DNA of 64,000 bases from Variovorax sp. CF079 (lineage in GTDB: Bacteria > Pseudomonadota > Gammaproteobacteria > Burkholderiales > Burkholderiaceae_C): contig NZ_FMZU01000002.1 in NCBI RefSeq assembly GCF_900101545.1, positions 1 through 64,000 of the forward strand, written 5' to 3'. This document shows, piece by piece, positions 36,165-45,506 of this stretch. A program made the position numbers and the translations under genes. The notes under the pieces are model-generated. The model saw only the letters and a program-made list of their open reading frames with translations, searched no databases and was not told where the DNA came from. Each line of letters begins with the position of its first letter. Position 1 is the stretch's first letter.

Positions 36165-38486
36165 ATGCGGAACCAACGGGAACTAAAGTTGTCCTCCCCA
36201 AAGACTCCGGCGCTGACGCGTCGCAGGCGTCGAACTCCAGCACCGAACAGGCATTCCGGCGGGGTGTCCGATGCGCATCGCGATCGACACACAGTCCCGG
36301 CGGGCGGGCCACTCGGAACGGCTGGCAAAGGTCCCTGGCAAGTCGCTTGGGTGTTGCTCGTTCCCTTGGCACTTTGGTTGGGTCTCGCCAAGACCGCATT
36401 GGTCATGGATGCGCTGCTCGCGGCGCCGGAAGATGGCGCCGGATGGGTGGCGCTGTTGAAATGGCTCTGGTGGTTCGTTTCCCTGCGCTTCCTGCTCGCG
36501 TTGCTCGCGGGCTATGCGATCCAGAGACTGGTGATGCCGCGACACCGATGGGTGTTCTTGCCGATCGCCGCCGCTATCTCGGTCACACTCGCGCTCGCGT
36601 TTCCGCAAACAAGTCCCGACGAGACCCTGGACCGGACGTTGCGCGTGTGGGCAATCATCGCGGCCGGCCAGGTGACGGGCCTGGCCGCCTGCTTGTGGCG
36701 CGACGCCATCTCCATCGGCTTGACGGCGCTCGCGATGGGGCTGGTGCTCGCACTCACGCCGAGGCGGGCTCAGCGCGGCATCGTGCACTTGCTGCAGTTG
36801 CTCGTGCTGCTGCTGTGCGCTTTGGTCGGCATCGACCTGGCCTATCAGCTCGCCACCGGGCAGCCCGGCAGTTTGAGGGTTCTGTTGTTCGCCGTCTTGA
36901 ACGCCAAGGAACTGGCGCCGCTTGTTGCGTCGGAAACGACTCCCTTCCGGGTGCTGGCCATCGCGGGCGGCATCCTCGTCGCCGCGGCCTGGGCTTGGCG
37001 CCAACGTGCGCTGGCCAGCACGCCCTTGTTTGGTGGGCCGCGCGTGTTCTTGGGTGGTGCGGTAGCGCTGGCGCTCTCGTTGGCGATCGTGCTGCCGACC
37101 CCGGCCCATGGCGTGCTGCCGCTGCTGCGGCACACCGAGGGCACGCTCATCACGCTGGCCATGACCGCCGCCCCTACGCTCGCCCATGATGTTCAAGTGA
37201 AAGTGGCACAAGAGTTCGAACGGACGCACAAGCCGCGCTGGCACAGCGCCCACATGGCGCTCAAGGAGACCGAGAAGACGAATCGCCGGAACGTTGTGAT
37301 CGTGATGCTGGAGTCTGTGCGCGCGGAGTCGACCACTCTGCACATGCCGGCGCTGCAGACGACGCCGTTTCTATCGAACCTGGCCAACAAGAGCCTCGTG
37401 GTCGAGGACATGACCGCAGTCATTCCGCGCACCGCGGCGGCGTGGATGGCTGTGCTCGGCGGCCAGTATCCGTTGGCCAACGAGGGCACCCAAAGCTGGG
37501 CCAAGGAGAACCACAAGCAACCTCGCATCCGCTCGCTGCCCTCCGTCCTACGCGACGCGGGCTATGCGACCAGCTTCTTCACCCCCACGGATTTGCGATT
37601 CCAGAACGACCTCGACGTCATCGATACCTTCAACTTCGAGCTCATCCAGACCGAGCAGGAGCTCGCTCACCCCGAGGCCGAACGCGTCACCTATTTCGGC
37701 ATCGCGGACGAGTGGATGGTCCAGCCCATCCTTGACTGGACAGCTGCTCAATCCAGGGCCAAGCGTCCGTTCTTTACCGCCATCATGACCAACGTGGGCC
37801 ACCACAACTTCGAGACGCCCTCGACGTGGCTGAAGATCAGGTTCGAAGGTGTTTCCAATCCCAAGCTGGAGGCCTATTACAACTGCCTGCGTTATATCGA
37901 TGGCGTGCTCTCGACCCTCATCGAGGGCTACCGGCGCCTGGGAGTGCTCGACGACACCATCCTCATCATCGTAGGCGATCACGGACAGATGTTCGACGAA
38001 CATGGCGCCAGGCAGATTCACAACGCCATTTATCAAGAGGGCCTGCATGTCCCGGCGCTGATCTACGCGCCCGGGATGGCACTGCAGCCTGGTACGGTAC
38101 GTGGTCCCCGCCAGCAGATCGACATCCTCCCGACCATCGTCGAGCTGCTCGGTTATCGCGTTGAAGGCGCCGAACTGCCTGGCCAGTCGCTTCTGCATGC
38201 GGTCGATGCGAGTCGGAAGCTTTTTTACACAAGCAGCATCGACTGGTCGTTTCTCAGTGCCCGACGCGGTCAGCGCAAATACATCTACAGCTTCGACCGC
38301 CAGCCGATGGAGGTGTTCGACCTCGACAAGGATCCCAAGGAACTGGTCGCGCTCGCCGATATCGACGCTCAAGAGTTGGCGAGCACGAAGCAGGACATGC
38401 TCGAGTGGCGCATGCATGCGGAACTGTCGATGCTTGCCCGTCCCAGCGATGGCGCCGATCCGTTGAGTCCTTGGCTTCGCCAATGA
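36165..38486 (+). CDS. LtaS/EptA-like sulfatase-superfamily membrane protein
   Basis: A 773-residue protein. The N-terminal 60 residues are Arg/Pro-rich and cytoplasmic, followed by several membrane helices (ALWLGLAKTALVMDALLA, LRFLLALLAGYAIQ, WVFLPIAAAISVTLALAF, HLLQLLVLLLCALVGIDLAY, and more up to residue about 330). The soluble domain is alkaline-phosphatase/sulfatase-like: metal Glu in VIVMLESVRAES, probable nucleophile Thr in PRTAAAW, NVGHHNFETP, and the DH pair in VGDHGQMFDEHG. Such enzymes transfer glycerol-phosphate or phosphoethanolamine to envelope glycans or lipids. The start at 36165 has GGGAG 5 bases upstream. No partner glycosyltransferase genes are adjacent. Confidence 0.85.
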   Translation: MRNQRELKLSSPKTPALTRRRRRTPAPNRHSGGVSDAHRDRHTVPAGGPLGTAGKGPWQVAWVLLVPLALWLGLAKTALVMDALLAAPEDGAGWVALLKWLWWFVSLRFLLALLAGYAIQRLVMPRHRWVFLPIAAAISVTLALAFPQTSPDETLDRTLRVWAIIAAGQVTGLAACLWRDAISIGLTALAMGLVLALTPRRAQRGIVHLLQLLVLLLCALVGIDLAYQLATGQPGSLRVLLFAVLNAKELAPLVASETTPFRVLAIAGGILVAAAWAWRQRALASTPLFGGPRVFLGGAVALALSLAIVLPTPAHGVLPLLRHTEGTLITLAMTAAPTLAHDVQVKVAQEFERTHKPRWHSAHMALKETEKTNRRNVVIVMLESVRAESTTLHMPALQTTPFLSNLANKSLVVEDMTAVIPRTAAAWMAVLGGQYPLANEGTQSWAKENHKQPRIRSLPSVLRDAGYATSFFTPTDLRFQNDLDVIDTFNFELIQTEQELAHPEAERVTYFGIADEWMVQPILDWTAAQSRAKRPFFTAIMTNVGHHNFETPSTWLKIRFEGVSNPKLEAYYNCLRYIDGVLSTLIEGYRRLGVLDDTILIIVGDHGQMFDEHGARQIHNAIYQEGLHVPALIYAPGMALQPGTVRGPRQQIDILPTIVELLGYRVEGAELPGQSLLHAVDASRKLFYTSSIDWSFLSARRGQRKYIYSFDRQPMEVFDLDKDPKELVALADIDAQELASTKQDMLEWRMHAELSMLARPSDGADPLSPWLRQ

Positions 38487-38538
38487 TGGATTGGTCCTGG
38501 GCGGCTTGAGACCGCTTGAGTCAGACTGCCGCAAGCAC

Positions 38539-38730
38539 GCCGGACTCCGTCTACTGCCCGGTCGCTTCATGGTGATCCAGCAAGCCATGGGGGTGCCGAA
38601 AACAAGAGGAGCGGGCGCCGCACGTGCACTTCACGCTTTCGTCGAAGAGATGAAGGACAGCGGGTTCGTCGCCGACGCATTGCAACGTCACGGCATTGAG
38701 GGCGCCGCAGTCGCGCCGAATGAGGCATAG
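38539..38730 (+). pseudogene. ABC amino-acid-type binding protein, C-terminal fragment
   Basis: GLRLLPGRFMVIQQAMGVPK followed by FVEEMKDSGFVADALQRHGI is the last part of a periplasmic amino-acid-binding protein (family 3). No signal peptide or N-terminal lobe is present, and the upstream sequence belongs to the sulfatase end. Gene remnant. Confidence 0.75.
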
Positions 38731-38800
38731 GGCCCCGCTTCAAAGAGGGGGGAAGGCAGCGCTGGGGTCAAGGCTTGCCGTCTGCGGCGTCATGTTGCCT

Positions 38801-39484
38801 TCACGCGGCGGCGCGCGCCTTGAGGTTGGCGACGTAGCTGTTGCGCGTGCCGGTGACGTGGGCGCGCATCAGCGCTTCGAAGGCGGCGAAGTCGCCGGCA
38901 CGAAACAGCGCCAGCAGATTCGAGTGCTGCTCGAAGCCGGCCGTGTGCAGCACGTCGGCCGGCGCCGACAGGTGCGTGCGCAGCGCCGCGATCTTGGTCG
39001 CGGCGGTGGCGTAGGCGGCCTGCATGTACGGGTTGCCGCAATGCTCGAAGAAGGCCTCGTGCAGCCGCGTGTCAGCGCGGCCGTAGCGCACTGCGTCGCG
39101 CGCGGCGCGCGCCTCCTCCATCTCGTCGATCGCCGCCTGCAGCGCCGCGGCGGTGGCTTCGCGCCCGTTCTGGTAGGCGAGCTCGGCCGCGCGCGGCTCC
39201 AGCAGGCAACGGAATTCGCAGATCGCGGCGATGTCGGCCTCGCTCGGCTCGAACACATAGCTGCCACGTTGCGGCCGGATCACCACCAGGCCGGCCAGCT
39301 GCAGTTGATTCAGCGCTTCGCGCACCGGGGTGCGGCTGACGCCGAAGGAGCTCGCCAGCGACTCCTCCGGAATCATCTCCCCGAGCGCGAACTCGCCGTC
39401 GATGATGGCTTCGCGCAGGCGCTGTGCCACGAGGGCCGCGAGTGATTTGGGAGCTTCGATCTTGAATCGGTTGGATGCAGACAC
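38801..39484 (-). CDS. GntR-family regulator, FCD (FadR) subfamily
   Basis: A 227-residue repressor. The N-terminal winged HTH is clear (AQRLREAIIDGEFALGEMIP, EESLASSFGVSRTPVREALN, GLVVIRPQRGSYV). The C-terminal all-helical FCD domain keeps the metal/ligand residues in typical contexts (EFRCLLEPRAAELA, DTRLHEAFFEHCGN, GFEQHSNLLALF). FCD regulators respond to sugar acids and other carboxylates. It is divergent from the 39629-48413 catabolic operon with about 140 bases between the starts, and is the likely repressor of that operon and itself. Confidence 0.93.
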   Translation of the reverse strand: MSASNRFKIEAPKSLAALVAQRLREAIIDGEFALGEMIPEESLASSFGVSRTPVREALNQLQLAGLVVIRPQRGSYVFEPSEADIAAICEFRCLLEPRAAELAYQNGREATAAALQAAIDEMEEARAARDAVRYGRADTRLHEAFFEHCGNPYMQAAYATAATKIAALRTHLSAPADVLHTAGFEQHSNLLALFRAGDFAAFEALMRAHVTGTRNSYVANLKARAAA

Positions 39485-39584
39485 GGTGCGATGGAGGCTG
39501 ATGAAGTCGGGCAGGGCACCCAGGGGCTTATAGCCGACCTGCGGGCGCAGGGAGTAGCCCGGGGAAATACTAATGCCCTAGTGC

Positions 39585-39596
39585 CTTACATACAAG
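39585..39596. promoter_or_regulatory. CTTACATACAAG, candidate GntR operator
   Basis: An imperfect palindrome close to the CTTGTATACAAG type of sites bound by FCD-GntR proteins, lying between the regulator and the start of the operon it probably controls. The right half-site (ATACAAG) is perfect and the left is degenerate. Assignment is by position and resemblance only. Confidence 0.4.
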
Positions 39597-39628
39597 ATGA
39601 TGCGCTCATCTCTTTCGAACGGATGCCC

Positions 39629-41044
39629 ATGACGCTCACGCTTTCGACCGCCGTGCCGCCGTCCTTGCTCGCGCTGCGCGAGGTGCTCGGCGCCTCCGCC
39701 GTGCTCTTTGGCGACGAGGTGCCGCAGCGCAACCGCAACGACTGGAGCACCCAGCCGCCGACGCGCCCGCTGGCGGTGGTGCGGCCGGTGGATGCGGCGG
39801 GCGTCTCGGCTGCCCTGGTCGCCTGCCGCGAAGCCGGCGTGCCGGTGGTGCCGCAAGGCGGCCTGACTGGCCTGTGCGGCGGTGCGCGGCCGGAAGACGG
39901 CTGGGTGGCACTGTCGCTGGAGCGCATGGTCGGCGTCGAGGAGATCGACCCCGCGAGCGCCACCATGACGGTGTGGGCCGGAACGCCGCTCGAGCTGGTG
40001 CAGCGCGCAGCCGCCGAAGCCGGCTTCTATTTCGCGCTCGACCTCGGCGCGCGCGGCTCCTGCGCCATCGGCGGCAACCTGTCGACCAACGCGGGCGGCA
40101 ACCGCGTGATCCGCTACGGCATGGCACGCGAGCTGGTGCTCGGCCTGGAGGTGGTGCTGCCCGACGGCACGGTGATGACCAGCCTCAACAAGATGCTGAA
40201 GAACAACGCCGGCTACGACCTCAAGCACCTGTTCATCGGCAGCGAGGGAACGCTGGGCATCATCACCCGCATCGTGCTGCGGCTGCACCCGCAGCCGGGC
40301 TGCACGCTGTCGGCGCTGTGCGCCGTGCCTGACTACGACAGCGTGGTGCGCCTGCTGGGCGCCGCGCGCGGCGGACTGGGGCCGTTGCTTTCGGCCTTCG
40401 AGGTCATGTGGCCCGACTACTGGCAGGTGGTGACCGAGCGGGTGGGCGTGCGCGATCCGCTGACCGGCGGCGCACCGCACGGACACTATGTGCTGGTGGA
40501 GGCCCAGGGCACCGACGAGGCGATCGACGGCCCGCGTTTCCAGCGCTGGCTCGAGCGCCTGATGGAAGAGGGCGTGCTGGCCGACGCGGTGGTTGCGCAG
40601 TCGATGGCCGATACGCAGTCGTTCTGGGCGCTGCGCGATGCCTGCGCCGAGTTCTTCCCCACCTTGGGCCCGCACGTCTCCTACGACGTCGGCCTGGCGG
40701 TGAAGTCGATGGATGCCTACGTGCGTGCCTGCAAGGCGGCGCTGGCCGCGCGCATCCCCGGCTGCGAGAGCGTCTATTACGGGCACATCGGCGACGGCAA
40801 CCTGCACCTGGTGGCGTGGGTTCGCGGCCTGTCGATCGAGCAGCAGCCCAAGGATGCGATGGACGAGGTGATCTACGGCCTGGTGCGCGAGTTCGGCGGC
40901 ACGGTATCGGCCGAGCATGGCATCGGCACGGCGAAGAAGCGCTGGCTCGGCCATGCGCGCAGCGCCGAGGAGATCGCGCTGATGAAGACGCTGAAGGCGG
41001 CCCTCGACCCCGCGGGCCTGCTCAACCCCGGCAAGGTGGTGTGA
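39629..41044 (+). CDS. FAD-linked D-2-hydroxyacid dehydrogenase (GlcD/D-LDH type)
   Basis: A 471-residue flavoprotein of the GlcD/Dld family. The FAD-binding-4 domain spans residues about 35-215 (VPVVPQGGLTGLCGGARP, SCAIGGNLSTNAGGNRVIRY, GYDLKHLFIGSEGTLGIITR). The FAD-oxidase C domain holds the metal His residues in YYGHIGDGNLHL and SAEHGIGTAKK. It would oxidise a D-2-hydroxyacid to the 2-oxoacid, passing electrons to quinone or cytochrome. ATG 39629 is used; ATG 39623 two codons upstream is equally possible. It is the first gene of the operon; its stop is 2 bases from the DctQ start. Confidence 0.93.
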   Translation: MTLTLSTAVPPSLLALREVLGASAVLFGDEVPQRNRNDWSTQPPTRPLAVVRPVDAAGVSAALVACREAGVPVVPQGGLTGLCGGARPEDGWVALSLERMVGVEEIDPASATMTVWAGTPLELVQRAAAEAGFYFALDLGARGSCAIGGNLSTNAGGNRVIRYGMARELVLGLEVVLPDGTVMTSLNKMLKNNAGYDLKHLFIGSEGTLGIITRIVLRLHPQPGCTLSALCAVPDYDSVVRLLGAARGGLGPLLSAFEVMWPDYWQVVTERVGVRDPLTGGAPHGHYVLVEAQGTDEAIDGPRFQRWLERLMEEGVLADAVVAQSMADTQSFWALRDACAEFFPTLGPHVSYDVGLAVKSMDAYVRACKAALAARIPGCESVYYGHIGDGNLHLVAWVRGLSIEQQPKDAMDEVIYGLVREFGGTVSAEHGIGTAKKRWLGHARSAEEIALMKTLKAALDPAGLLNPGKVV

Positions 41045-41046
41045 GC

Positions 41047-41592
41047 ATGGGCCGCGTCTGGGTCGACCGCCTGTTCAAGGGCATCGAGGCGGTGCTTGCG
41101 GCCTTGCTGCTGGGCATGGTGCTGATGGTGTTCGGCAACGTGGTGCTGCGCTACGCGTTCAACTCCGGCATCCAGGTGTCCGAGGAGCTGTCGCGCTTCT
41201 TCTTCGTCTGGCTCACCTTCATCGGCGCCATCGTCGCGATGCGCGACGGCGCCCACCTGGGCATGGACGGCTTCGTCAGCCGCCTGTCGCGGCGCGGCAA
41301 GCTGGCCTGCCTGGCGGCCAGCCAGGCGATCGTGCTGATTTGCTGCGTGATGCTGTTCTGGGGCACCTGGCAGCAGCACGAGGTCAATGCCACCACCAAG
41401 GCGCCGGTCACCGAGATCTCGATGATCTGGGTCTTCGGCGTCGGCTACCTGACCAGCGTGGCGATTGGCGCCCACGCGCTGCACGCGCTGTGGCGCATCG
41501 CCACCGGCCGACTGCGCGACGACGAACTGGTGCAGGTGACGGAGAGCGAGGAAATCCCGCACGAGGTCGCTCATCCGGGAGCCCGGCCATGA
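41047..41592 (+). CDS. dctQ: TRAP transporter small membrane subunit (DctQ)
   Basis: A 181-residue integral membrane protein with four helices (LAALLLGMVLMVFGNVVLRY, FFFVWLTFIGAIVAM, LACLAASQAIVLICCVMLFW, WVFGVGYLTSVAIGAHALHA). The motif RYAFNSGIQVSEELSRFFFV is characteristic of DctQ. It pairs with DctM to form the sodium-driven permease of a TRAP carrier. Its stop overlaps the DctM start as ATGA. Confidence 0.93.
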   Translation: MGRVWVDRLFKGIEAVLAALLLGMVLMVFGNVVLRYAFNSGIQVSEELSRFFFVWLTFIGAIVAMRDGAHLGMDGFVSRLSRRGKLACLAASQAIVLICCVMLFWGTWQQHEVNATTKAPVTEISMIWVFGVGYLTSVAIGAHALHALWRIATGRLRDDELVQVTESEEIPHEVAHPGARP

Positions 41593-42866
41593 CGATCGCC
41601 GTCTTCACCATCTCGCTGCTCGGCGCCATGATGCTGGGCGCGCCGATTGCCTTCGCGCTGCTGATCTGCGGCGGCGCCCTGATGGTCGCCCAGGGCCAGA
41701 TCGACACCACCATCCTGTCGCAGAAGCTGGTGGAGGGCGCGGACAGTTTCCCGCTGCTGGCGATCCCCTTCTTCATACTGGCCGGCGAGCTGATGAACGC
41801 CGGCGGCATCTCGCGGCGCATCGTCAACTTCGCGCTGGCCTGGGTCGGCCACCTGCGCGGCGGCCTCGGGCTGGTGGCGATCTTCGCCTCGGTGGTGATG
41901 GCGGCGATCTCCGGCAGCGCCGCCGCCGACGCCGCGGCCATCGGGGCGATGCTGATTCCGATGATGCGACAGGCCGGCTACGACGTGCCGCGCTCGGCCG
42001 GGCTGATCGCCGCCGGCGGCGTGATCGCGCCGGTGATTCCGCCGTCGATCGGACTGATCGTGTTCGGCGTCATCGCCAACGTGTCGATCGGCAAGCTGTT
42101 CCTCGCCGGCATCGTGCCGGGGCTGATGATGGGCCTGTCGCTGGTCATCGCCTGGCAGTGGGTGGCGCGGCGCGACAAGGTGGCGGTGCAGCCGCGCCAG
42201 TCGATGGCCGCGCGCGGCCGCGCCGCGGTCGACGGCATCTGGGCGCTGCTGATGCCGCTGGGGATCATCGGGGGGCTCAAGTTCGGCATCTTCACGCCCA
42301 CCGAAGCCGGCGTGGCGGCCTGCGTCTACGCCTTCGTGCTCGGCGCCTTTGTCTATCGCGAGCTGAGCGCGCGCCAGTGCTACGGCCTGCTCGTGGCGGC
42401 CGCGAAGAGCACCGCCGTGGTGGTGTTCCTGATCGCAGCGGCGCTGGTGTCGGCCTGGCTGATCACCACCTCCGAGGTGCCGGCGCAGGTGGCAGCGATG
42501 CTCGAACCCTTCATGGGCAACAAGATCCTCCTGATGCTGGTGATCATGGTCATCGTGGTGATCGTCGGCACCGCGCTCGACTTCGCGCCCACGCTGATGA
42601 TCCTCACGCCCGTGCTGATGCCGGTGGTCAAGCAGGCGGGCATCGATCCGGTGTACTTCGGCGTGCTGTTCATCATGAACAACGCCATCGGCCTGATCAC
42701 GCCGCCGGTGGGCATCGTGCTCAACGTGATGTGCGGCGTGGCCAAGATCTCGATGCGGGACCTGATGCGCGGCCTGTGGCCCTTCCTCTGGGCCGAACTC
42801 ATCGTGCTGCTGCTGCTGGTGCTGTTTCCGGCGCTGGTGCTGGTGCCGCTCAAGTGGCTGAGCTGA
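41589..42866 (+). CDS. dctM: TRAP transporter large membrane subunit (DctM)
   Basis: A 425-residue protein with about 12 membrane segments. DctM signatures include GAPIAFALLICGGALMV, FPLLAIPFFILAGELMNAGG, ASVVMAAISGSAAADAAAIG, IAPVIPPSIGLIVFG and GLITPPVGIVLNVMCGVAKI. It forms the transport path for a carboxylate- or sugar-acid-type substrate delivered by the binding protein. It overlaps dctQ by 4 bases and is followed 26 bases later by dctP. Confidence 0.95.
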   Translation: MTIAVFTISLLGAMMLGAPIAFALLICGGALMVAQGQIDTTILSQKLVEGADSFPLLAIPFFILAGELMNAGGISRRIVNFALAWVGHLRGGLGLVAIFASVVMAAISGSAAADAAAIGAMLIPMMRQAGYDVPRSAGLIAAGGVIAPVIPPSIGLIVFGVIANVSIGKLFLAGIVPGLMMGLSLVIAWQWVARRDKVAVQPRQSMAARGRAAVDGIWALLMPLGIIGGLKFGIFTPTEAGVAACVYAFVLGAFVYRELSARQCYGLLVAAAKSTAVVVFLIAAALVSAWLITTSEVPAQVAAMLEPFMGNKILLMLVIMVIVVIVGTALDFAPTLMILTPVLMPVVKQAGIDPVYFGVLFIMNNAIGLITPPVGIVLNVMCGVAKISMRDLMRGLWPFLWAELIVLLLLVLFPALVLVPLKWLS

Positions 42867-42892
42867 TTTTTCACACATAAAGGAGACATACG

Positions 42893-43912
42893 ATGACGAT
42901 CCGTTCTTCCCGCCTTTCCCGATTCGTTGCCTTGGCCTTGGCCGCCGGTGTTGCAGCCGGGGCCGCACAGGCCCAGTTCAAGGAGCGCAACTTCCGCGTC
43001 TCCAACGGCGTGAGCAAGGAGCACCCGATGGGCAACGGCCTCGCCAAGATGGGCGCCTGCACGCTCGAGAAGAGCGGCGGCAAGATGAAGATCCAGCCCT
43101 TCTGGGACGGCGCATTGGGCAACGACCTCACCGGCACGCAGAGCGTGCGCACGGGCTCGCTCGAGATGGTGATCACCTCGACCGCGCCGGTGGTCTCGAT
43201 CGTGCCGGAGCTGGGCGTGTTCGATCTGCCCTTCCTCTTCAACACTTCCAGCGAGGCCGACAAGGTGCTCGACGGCAAGGTCGGCGACTGGTTCGCCGCC
43301 AAGCTGCCGGCGGTCGGCCTGGTCAATCTCGCCTGGTGGGAGAACGGCTTTCGCCACACGACCAACTCGAAGCGGCCGATCAACAAGGTCGAGGATTTCG
43401 ACGGCGTGAAGATGCGCGTGATGCAGAACACCATCTTCCTCGACACCTTCAAGACCCTGGGCAGCAACGCGGTGCCGATGGCCTTCACCGAGGTCTACTC
43501 GGCGCTCGAGACCAAGACGGTGGACGGCCAGGAGAACCCCTTCACCAACATCGAGAACATGAAGTTCTACGAGGTGCAGAAGTACCTCACGCTGACCAAG
43601 CACGCGTACAGCCCGACGCTGGTGCTGTTCTCCCGCAAGATCTGGGACACGCTCTCGCCGCAGGAGCAGACCACGCTGCGCGAATGCGCGCTGCAAGGCC
43701 GCGACGAGCAGCGCCGCGCCAACCGCGCCATGGAAGCGCGCAGCGTGGACAACCTCAAGGCGAAGGGCATGGCGGTCAACGAGATCGCGCCGGCCGAGAT
43801 GCAGCGCATCCGCGATCGCTCGAGCGTGATCTACGAGCGCCACGCCAAGGCCATCGGAGGCGAGGCGATCACCATGGTCACCTCCGAGCTCAAGCGCATC
43901 CGCGGCAACTGA
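42893..43912 (+). CDS. dctP: TRAP transporter substrate-binding protein (DctP family)
   Basis: A 339-residue periplasmic receptor. A signal peptide ends at AAGAAQA. DctP markers are NGVSKEHPMGNGLAKM, VFDLPFLFNTSSEADKV, KRPINKVEDFDGVKMRVMQN (with the ligand-carboxylate Arg in KMRVM) and ALETKTVDGQENPFTNIENM. A near-perfect ribosome binding site (AAAGGAGA) precedes the start. The ligand carries a carboxylate by family rule, and its identity is unknown. Confidence 0.94.
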   Translation: MTIRSSRLSRFVALALAAGVAAGAAQAQFKERNFRVSNGVSKEHPMGNGLAKMGACTLEKSGGKMKIQPFWDGALGNDLTGTQSVRTGSLEMVITSTAPVVSIVPELGVFDLPFLFNTSSEADKVLDGKVGDWFAAKLPAVGLVNLAWWENGFRHTTNSKRPINKVEDFDGVKMRVMQNTIFLDTFKTLGSNAVPMAFTEVYSALETKTVDGQENPFTNIENMKFYEVQKYLTLTKHAYSPTLVLFSRKIWDTLSPQEQTTLRECALQGRDEQRRANRAMEARSVDNLKAKGMAVNEIAPAEMQRIRDRSSVIYERHAKAIGGEAITMVTSELKRIRGN

Positions 43913-43928
43913 GGCGAGGGTGTCGACG

Positions 43929-44708
43929 ATGAGTCTTTCCGGAAAGGTCGCCTGGGTCACGGGCGGCGGCAGCGGCATCGGATGGGCCGGCGCGACCGAA
44001 CTGGCCGTTGCCGGTTGCCGGGTCGTCATCTCCGGGCGCGAGGCGCCCAAGCTCGACGCGGGCATCGAGGTCGCCGAGCGCCTCGGCGCGCCACGTGGCG
44101 CCATCACGGCCGCGCCGCTGGACGTGGCGGATGCGACGGCCGTCGCGGTGGTGGCGCGGACGATCGAGGCCGAGCTAGGCCGCATCGACATCCTCGTCAA
44201 CAGCGCCGGCATCAACTTCCCCAAGCGCTACTGGTGCGAAACCGACGCGGCCACCTTCGAGCAGGTGGTCGCCGTCAACCTGAACGGCGCCACCTACTGC
44301 ACGCTGGCGGTGGCCAAGGGCATGCGGGCGCGCCGCGAGGGCACGGTGATCAACGTCGCCTCCTTCGCGGGCTGGCACTACGAGTACCTGACCGGACCGG
44401 CCTACACCGCCAGCAAGGCCGCGTTGATGGCGCTCACGCATTCCTTCAACATCGAGGAGTGCGTCAACGGCCTGCGCGCCACCGCGCTGTGCCCGGGCGA
44501 AGTCGCCACGCCGATCCTGAAGAAGCGGCCGGTGCAGCCGACCGACGCGGAGAAGGCGCGCATGCTCCAGGAGGCGGACCTGGGGCGCACGATCCGCTTC
44601 ATCGCCGAGATGCCGCCGCACGTCTGCATCAACGAGCTGGTGATCTCTCCGGTGTGGAACCGCACCTACGTTGCCGGCGAAGCGCTGCAGCGCAAGACGG
44701 CGCCATGA
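43929..44708 (+). CDS. Short-chain dehydrogenase/reductase 1
   Basis: A 259-residue classical SDR. The cofactor motif TGGGSGIGWAG is at residues 11-21, NSAGINF follows, and the catalytic Ser and Tyr-x-x-x-Lys are in INVASFAG and YTASKAALMA. The C-terminal region (NELVISPVWNRTYVAGE) is typical for family members acting on small polyols or keto acids. It lies 16 bases after dctP, and its stop overlaps the next gene as ATGA. Likely an oxidation step of the imported compound. Confidence 0.9.
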   Translation: MSLSGKVAWVTGGGSGIGWAGATELAVAGCRVVISGREAPKLDAGIEVAERLGAPRGAITAAPLDVADATAVAVVARTIEAELGRIDILVNSAGINFPKRYWCETDAATFEQVVAVNLNGATYCTLAVAKGMRARREGTVINVASFAGWHYEYLTGPAYTASKAALMALTHSFNIEECVNGLRATALCPGEVATPILKKRPVQPTDAEKARMLQEADLGRTIRFIAEMPPHVCINELVISPVWNRTYVAGEALQRKTAP

Positions 44709-45505
44709 CGCAGGCCGCAAGCGCAGGGCCGGTGGTGGCCATCACCGGCGCAGGGCAGGGCATCGGCCGCGCGCTGGCGCGGGCTTTCGCAGGACAGGGC
44801 GCGCGGGTGGTCGTCTCCGACATCGATGCCGCCTCCTGCGCGGAGGCAGCCAGCGAGCTGCAGGCCCTCGGCGTGCCGGCCGACGTGACGCGTGCCGAGG
44901 ATTGCGCGGCACTGGTCGGGCGCACGGTCGACGCATTCGGCCGCCTCGACGTGATGGTCTGTAACGCCGGCATCATGCAGCTCAAGCCGCTGCTCGAACT
45001 GGATGGCAGCGACTGGGACCGCATGCTCGGCGTCAACGTGAAGGGCAGCTTCCTCACGCTGCAGGCGGCGGCGCGGCAGATGCTGGCGCAGCCGCCGCTG
45101 GCCGAAGGCCGGCCGCGCGGCAAGATCCTGCTGATGGCGTCGATCGCCGGCCGCAGCGGCGCCGGCGCGATCGCGGCGGTGATCCCGCATTACCGCGCCA
45201 GCAAGGCGGCGGTGATCAGCCTCACCCAGTCGGCGGCCATCGCCTTCGCGCCGCAGATCACCGTCAACGCGATCTGCCCCGGGCTGGTGGAGACCGACAT
45301 GTGGCAGCGCATGGACCGCGACTGGACCGCGCTGCAGGGCGTGCCCCGGGGCCAGGCGTGGCAGCAGCGCGTGGCGGCCGTGCCCATGGGCCGGGCGCAG
45401 ACCCCCGAGGATGTGGCCGACCTGGCGCTGTTTCTCGCTTCGCAGGCAGCCGACTACATGACGGGCCAGTCGATCAACATCGACGGCGGCCTGATGATGA
45501 ATTGA
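44705..45505 (+). CDS. Short-chain dehydrogenase/reductase 2
   Basis: A 266-residue SDR with TGAGQGIGRALAR for the dinucleotide, CNAGIMQL, catalytic Ser in LLMASIAG, YRASKAAVISLTQ and the usual end GQSINIDGGLMMN. The acidic residue after strand 2 (VVSDIDA) suggests NAD preference. Coupled to SDR 1 by ATGA and 1 base from the next gene. Two different SDRs in one operon suggest successive oxidations or an epimerisation via a keto intermediate. Confidence 0.92.
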   Translation: MTQAASAGPVVAITGAGQGIGRALARAFAGQGARVVVSDIDAASCAEAASELQALGVPADVTRAEDCAALVGRTVDAFGRLDVMVCNAGIMQLKPLLELDGSDWDRMLGVNVKGSFLTLQAAARQMLAQPPLAEGRPRGKILLMASIAGRSGAGAIAAVIPHYRASKAAVISLTQSAAIAFAPQITVNAICPGLVETDMWQRMDRDWTALQGVPRGQAWQQRVAAVPMGRAQTPEDVADLALFLASQAADYMTGQSINIDGGLMMN

Positions 45506-45506
45506 G

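Noticed and set aside
39578..40954. Minus-strand 458-residue frame antisense to the FAD dehydrogenase
   Set aside because: His/Arg/Gln-rich and without motifs, while the plus strand encodes a complete GlcD-type enzyme.
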